Origin: Lawsonibacter faecis
GTDB lineage: Bacteria; Bacillota; Clostridia; Oscillospirales; Oscillospiraceae
NCBI RefSeq assembly: GCF_014287675.1
Contig: NZ_JACOPQ010000025.1
Coordinates: forward strand, 1 to 6,453
DNA: 6,453 nt
Direction of reading: 5' to 3'
Of the stretch, positions 4,089 through 6,453 are shown in pieces (the first letter of the stretch is position 1; every line of letters starts with the position of its first letter). The notes beneath the pieces were generated by a model, which saw only the letters and a program-made list of their open reading frames with translations, searched no databases and was not told the DNA's origin. The position numbers and the translations under genes were made by a program.

Positions 4089-5540
4089 TTACAGCCCTTT
4101 CTTAAATTCCTCCACCAACAGATCGCTCAAAGCCTGTGATGGGCGTATTTTGACCGTTATATGCCCCTCCGGTACGGTGTCCCACCATTTGCGGATCGTT
4201 TTCGGATCAAGTCCGGTGTCCCTATGACAATCGGCCTTGCGTCCCTCTGGATGCTCCTGCCGCCACGCATAGACTTGCGCTTTCTTTTCTTCTGCCCCTT
4301 TTCTTCTCCATGTGCCGCCAGGATAATCCACTTCCTGCACCGCCCTTGCTCTTTTCAAATGCTCTTTCTGTGATCTACCATTCCTCTTGTTGCGCTCGAT
4401 GCGAACATCGGTCAGAGCTTCAATATCGGAAATCGTGAAATTGTAATACTCCTTGTCGTAGGCTTCCAGCGCACTCCGTATATCTTCCTCGGTCAATGCG
4501 TTCTCATGCTTCACCATCTGCAGATCATCAAAAGCCTCTTTCATATCCTGCCGGAGCTGCTGCTTCGACACACCGCATTTGTAAGCATAGATAGCAAGGC
4601 ACATCAAAAAGAAATACCGATGCCCGCCCTTTATCTCTCCGATCTGCCGCAGCCACCAATGGTAGAGCGCATACGGATCATCACCATGCACCTTTCCGGC
4701 AATATCCCACTTCTTGCGTCCTTTCTCGCCTCTCACAACAACACGCTCATACCACTCCGGATATGCCTCCCTCGCCTCAGCTCGTGTCATTTTGGATGGG
4801 CTGAAAGGCTTATTGACATCCACCCTGTTTTCTGGCTTTGCGTAGGCGTTCAGATAATCCAGCGTTACCCGTTCTCCGGTACGGAAAGCGACCAGCTCCG
4901 TCCCATGCTTGTCATTGATGCTGCCCACCATGCGGAAGCTCTGATTGATGGATTGATACTGGATCGCCTTGACCTGCGAAGTGCTGCCATACTCCCATAG
5001 CCGGAAAGTGAGGTCATATTTCAGACTTTTAAGCTGAATTTTTATATTCGGGTATAGGTCAATCGGCTGCTGGAAAACATAGTAGATATGCAGCCCTGTC
5101 CCCGACAGAACAAGGAAAGTCGGCATCGGCAACCGGCGCACTCGCTCCGGATCGCCGCCAAAGCGCAGAAAGAGGTTGCGCAGCTCGGCAAGACCTACGC
5201 CATCCAGATCGAAGATCAGAGCATACATCCGCTGGGCGTTCTCCAGCCTGTTCTCCTTTCTGCGATATGCAAGACCGCTGCACAAAGTAAGGCTGTTCCC
5301 CTCGACAAACTCCATGTAATCCTGTTCCCATGTGTCGTTATACATCTTCCTGCGCCGGAGCTTCTTATCCTCGCTCTGTTCGTCCCGATACAGATACACA
5401 GCGTTCGGATGGGAAAAATCCGTGTGCCGTTCTCCGGAGTTCTCATTGTCCGGAAACAGCTCTTTATAAAACTCATAGCCTCCGACCTCCGGATATTGTG
5501 CGCTCAAATACTCGTAGCAGCCTCGATAATTCTCGGTCAT
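4089..5540 (-). CDS. Plasmid replication protein with archaeo-eukaryotic primase (PrimPol-like) domain
   Basis: 483 aa; ATG at 5540 with GTGAGGTGG just upstream. Residues 106-115 (YALIFDLDGV) carry the DxD metal-binding pair D111/D113. Residues 146-151 (SGTGLH) followed by IYYVF are the S-x-H nucleotide-binding motif. FRMVGSINDKHG (202-213) matches the third core region of archaeo-eukaryotic primases. Residues about 301-340, including GGHRYFFLMCLAIYAYK, look like the helical PriCT-type extension. Residues about 422-453 form a likely C-terminal helix-turn-helix (TGLDPKTIRKWWD). Such proteins prime, and often extend, DNA at plasmid origins. It is the only replication-initiator candidate on the molecule and would act on the iterons at 3052-3207. 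It has a long structured leader and ends in strong hairpins. The exact subfamily is uncertain. Confidence 0.85.
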   Translation of the reverse strand: MTENYRGCYEYLSAQYPEVGGYEFYKELFPDNENSGERHTDFSHPNAVYLYRDEQSEDKKLRRRKMYNDTWEQDYMEFVEGNSLTLCSGLAYRRKENRLENAQRMYALIFDLDGVGLAELRNLFLRFGGDPERVRRLPMPTFLVLSGTGLHIYYVFQQPIDLYPNIKIQLKSLKYDLTFRLWEYGSTSQVKAIQYQSINQSFRMVGSINDKHGTELVAFRTGERVTLDYLNAYAKPENRVDVNKPFSPSKMTRAEAREAYPEWYERVVVRGEKGRKKWDIAGKVHGDDPYALYHWWLRQIGEIKGGHRYFFLMCLAIYAYKCGVSKQQLRQDMKEAFDDLQMVKHENALTEEDIRSALEAYDKEYYNFTISDIEALTDVRIERNKRNGRSQKEHLKRARAVQEVDYPGGTWRRKGAEEKKAQVYAWRQEHPEGRKADCHRDTGLDPKTIRKWWDTVPEGHITVKIRPSQALSDLLVEEFKKGL

Positions 5541-5610
5541 ATTACCACCTCACAAAAGAAAAAGTACCAAAAAGAAAATCCGCTGCGGCGGGGATCGCCT
5601 GCGGGCGGGA

Positions 5611-5684
5611 AGGGGGAAAAGGGGGAGCAAAAGAGCGGCGGCTACGCCGCCTTAAAGAGAAAGTCACCTCCCCCTTTTCCCCCT
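5611..5684. repeat. 17-bp perfect inverted repeat with internal stem in rep leader
   Basis: AGGGGGAAAAGGGGGAG (5611-5627) is the exact reverse complement of 5668-5684. Inside lies a 6-bp stem, GGCGGC-tac-GCCGCC (5637-5651). In rep mRNA the long stem would place a strong structure 70-140 nt before the start codon. Confidence 0.8.
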
Positions 5685-5710
5685 CGCTGCGGGGCATTGA
5701 AAGTGCCGCC

Positions 5711-5772
5711 ACTATGGAAAACCCGATGGGTTTACCACAGTGGCTTGGAAAACCTCTAACGAGGTTTACCAC
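5711..5772. repeat. Pair of related hairpins, TGGAAAACC...GGTTTACCA
   Basis: Hairpin one spans 5716-5738 (TGGAAAACCC, gat, GGGTTTACCA) and extends with CACT/AGTG to 5711-5743. Hairpin two spans 5747-5772 (TGGAAAACCTC, taac, GAGGTTTACCA). Both share the same outer sequence and the same single A-A mismatch, while the inner base pairs differ but stay complementary. That compensatory pattern argues for selection on the fold or on a protein binding site. Confidence 0.8.
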
Positions 5773-5906
5773 ACTTCCAACACCCCTCCGCTCACCCCCC
5801 TTTTCCCCTCCGACTTTCTCCCTTTCAGAGAGAAAAAATATAGGTTGGGAGTACCCTTACAGGGGGCTTAGATTATCAATACAGCAATTCCCTATTTTCA
5901 GTTGTT

Positions 5907-5935
5907 ATTATAGCCTGTCCGAAAGAGATTTTCAA
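5907..5935 (-). promoter_or_regulatory. rep promoter
   Basis: TTGAAA (5930-5935) and TATAAT (5907-5912) are 17 bp apart on the minus strand, close to consensus. Transcription would start near 5900, about 360 nt before the rep ATG. One arm of the hairpin 5913-5950 lies in the spacer and the other just upstream of the -35 box. Confidence 0.75.
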
Positions 5936-5950
5936 GCCCTCCGGACAGGC
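5913..5950. terminator. Hairpin between mobV and rep promoter
   Basis: GCCTGTCCG (5913-5921) and CGGACAGGC (5942-5950) form a perfect 9-bp stem with a 20-nt loop, 5 nt after the mobV stop. It may end mobV transcription, but the minus strand lacks a T-run after it, whereas the plus strand has TTCTTTT. Because the stem brackets the -35 box of the rep promoter, it could instead be an operator. Confidence 0.45.
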
Positions 5951-5955
5951 TTCTT

Positions 5956-6453
5956 TTACAGCTCCATGCCGCCCATTCCTCGCTGGTGCTGCTGTTGCTC
6001 CTGCTGCTGTCCAATCTCCGGATCGGGCAGCAGCTCCCTCGCCTTTTCAAGCAGAGGACGCAGACGCTCCGGCAAGTGTTCTTCCAAGAAGTCCAGCATC
6101 CGACCGATGCCGTCCGTCAGACGCTCGGTGAAGCTGCGTTCCTCCTGCAGCTCGGATTGCAGATAATAGTTTTCATCGCGCAGCCTCCGGTTTTCCTGTT
6201 CAAGCCTCTGCTGCCGCTGCGCTTCTTCCAGCCGCTTCTTCATGGACGGCACCTGTGACCGCAGACGGGTGTTTTCCTCCGTCAGCTCCTGTACCTTGTG
6301 CCGATCCGTCACGCTGCGCAGTGCCATTTTCTTTAGCTGCTCGACCTGATCCACCGTCACGCCCTTTACTGCCCCTGTGAGCGTCTTTTCCGGCTGAATA
6401 TCATGCAGGGGTGCATTTACCCTGTCAGCCTCCTTTAAGAGCCGCACAGTGCC
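5956..6453 (-). CDS. mobV: MobV-family relaxase, C-terminal part (joins 1-869 across the circle)
   Basis: This is the rest of the relaxase that begins at 869. Codon 290 is split by the join (bases 2, 1 and 6334). The unique part is 6334-5956, residues 290-415; bases 6335-6453 repeat residues already encoded at 1-119. An apparent internal start at 6447 is an artefact of the cut. The segment is mostly charged helix with coiled-coil heptads (about residues 300-360, such as LEQENRRLRDENYYLQSEL), then a helical region DFLEEHLPERLRPLLEKA, and a Gln-rich tail ending GGMEL. MobV C-termini are variable and serve dimerisation and membrane or partner contacts. TAA is at 5956-5958. No catalytic motif is in this half. 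Confidence 0.93.
   Translation of the reverse strand, partial: GTVRLLKEADRVNAPLHDIQPEKTLTGAVKGVTVDQVEQLKKMALRSVTDRHKVQELTEENTRLRSQVPSMKKRLEEAQRQQRLEQENRRLRDENYYLQSELQEERSFTERLTDGIGRMLDFLEEHLPERLRPLLEKARELLPDPEIGQQQEQQQHQRGMGGMEL
6335..6453. repeat. Terminal direct repeat, right copy (circular overlap)
   Basis: This is the exact duplicate of 1-119, an assembly overlap of the circle. It should be removed before counting genes or length. Confidence 0.95.

Larger units (their letters stand above)
5541..5906 (-). promoter_or_regulatory. Long structured leader of rep
   Basis: This 366-nt stretch holds no convincing gene. On the minus strand it is the untranslated leader of rep. It contains two related hairpins (5711-5743 and 5747-5772), a 17-bp perfect inverted repeat (5611-5627 with 5668-5684) enclosing a GGCGGC/GCCGCC stem, and purine/pyrimidine-rich runs. 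Such a leader before a replication gene suggests control of plasmid copy number at the RNA level, but no antisense promoter is evident. Plus-strand reading frames across it are low-complexity and lack ribosome-binding sites. Confidence 0.6.

Noticed and set aside
5330..6166. Plus-strand open frame of 278 codons spanning the rep start, leader and mobV end
   Set aside because: It crosses three unrelated elements on the opposite strand, has low-complexity Ser/Pro/Arg sequence, no Shine-Dalgarno and no recognisable family.

Overview
The window reads as a complete small circular plasmid cut open at an arbitrary point. Bases 1-119 are repeated exactly at 6335-6453, so the molecule is 6334 bp. The linear break falls inside a relaxase gene, which must be joined across the ends to be seen whole. 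Every gene I can support lies on the minus strand. The moderately GC-rich backbone, the Shine-Dalgarno sequences and the gene families (MobV relaxase, primase-like Rep, RelB/DinJ-YafQ toxin-antitoxin, HTH/coiled-coil protein) suggest a gut Firmicute, probably a Clostridia-class anaerobe. This host assignment is inference. The window also carries the macrolide-lincosamide-streptogramin B resistance gene erm(B).

Layout, read in the direction of transcription on the circle. mobV (869 down to 1, continuing 6334 to 5956, 415 aa) follows its own promoter and a two-hairpin oriT-like region (942-1021). A promoter at 5907-5935 then serves a ~360-nt structured leader and the primase-type replication gene (5540-4089), which ends in a hairpin cluster (4019-4087). 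Next is an operon with a clear promoter and operator: antitoxin (3833-3567), YafQ-like toxin (3574-3296) and an HTH/coiled-coil protein (3262-2780). Inside the last gene is an array of 22-bp iterons in two blocks flanking an AT-rich stretch (3052-3207), the best candidate for the replication origin.

Immediately downstream, 2739-1159, is an AT-rich foreign segment. It is a P-loop ATPase/kinase gene cut in two by a 1045-bp erm(B) cassette (1544-2588). The cassette is circularly permuted: the usual erm(B) promoter and ribosome-binding region lies downstream of erm(B), while the erm(B) start codon abuts the broken ATPase frame. Removing 1544-2588 restores the ATPase reading frame exactly. Joining the two cassette ends restores the familiar erm(B) upstream sequence. 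This points to integration of an excised circle. As a result erm(B) has no leader-peptide attenuator and no promoter of its own, and is probably expressed as a passenger of the toxin-antitoxin/HTH operon.

Together the plasmid has replication (Rep plus iterons), stability (toxin-antitoxin), mobilisation (oriT plus MobV) and one resistance cargo gene. I recognise no CRISPR array, tRNA, rRNA or transposase gene.
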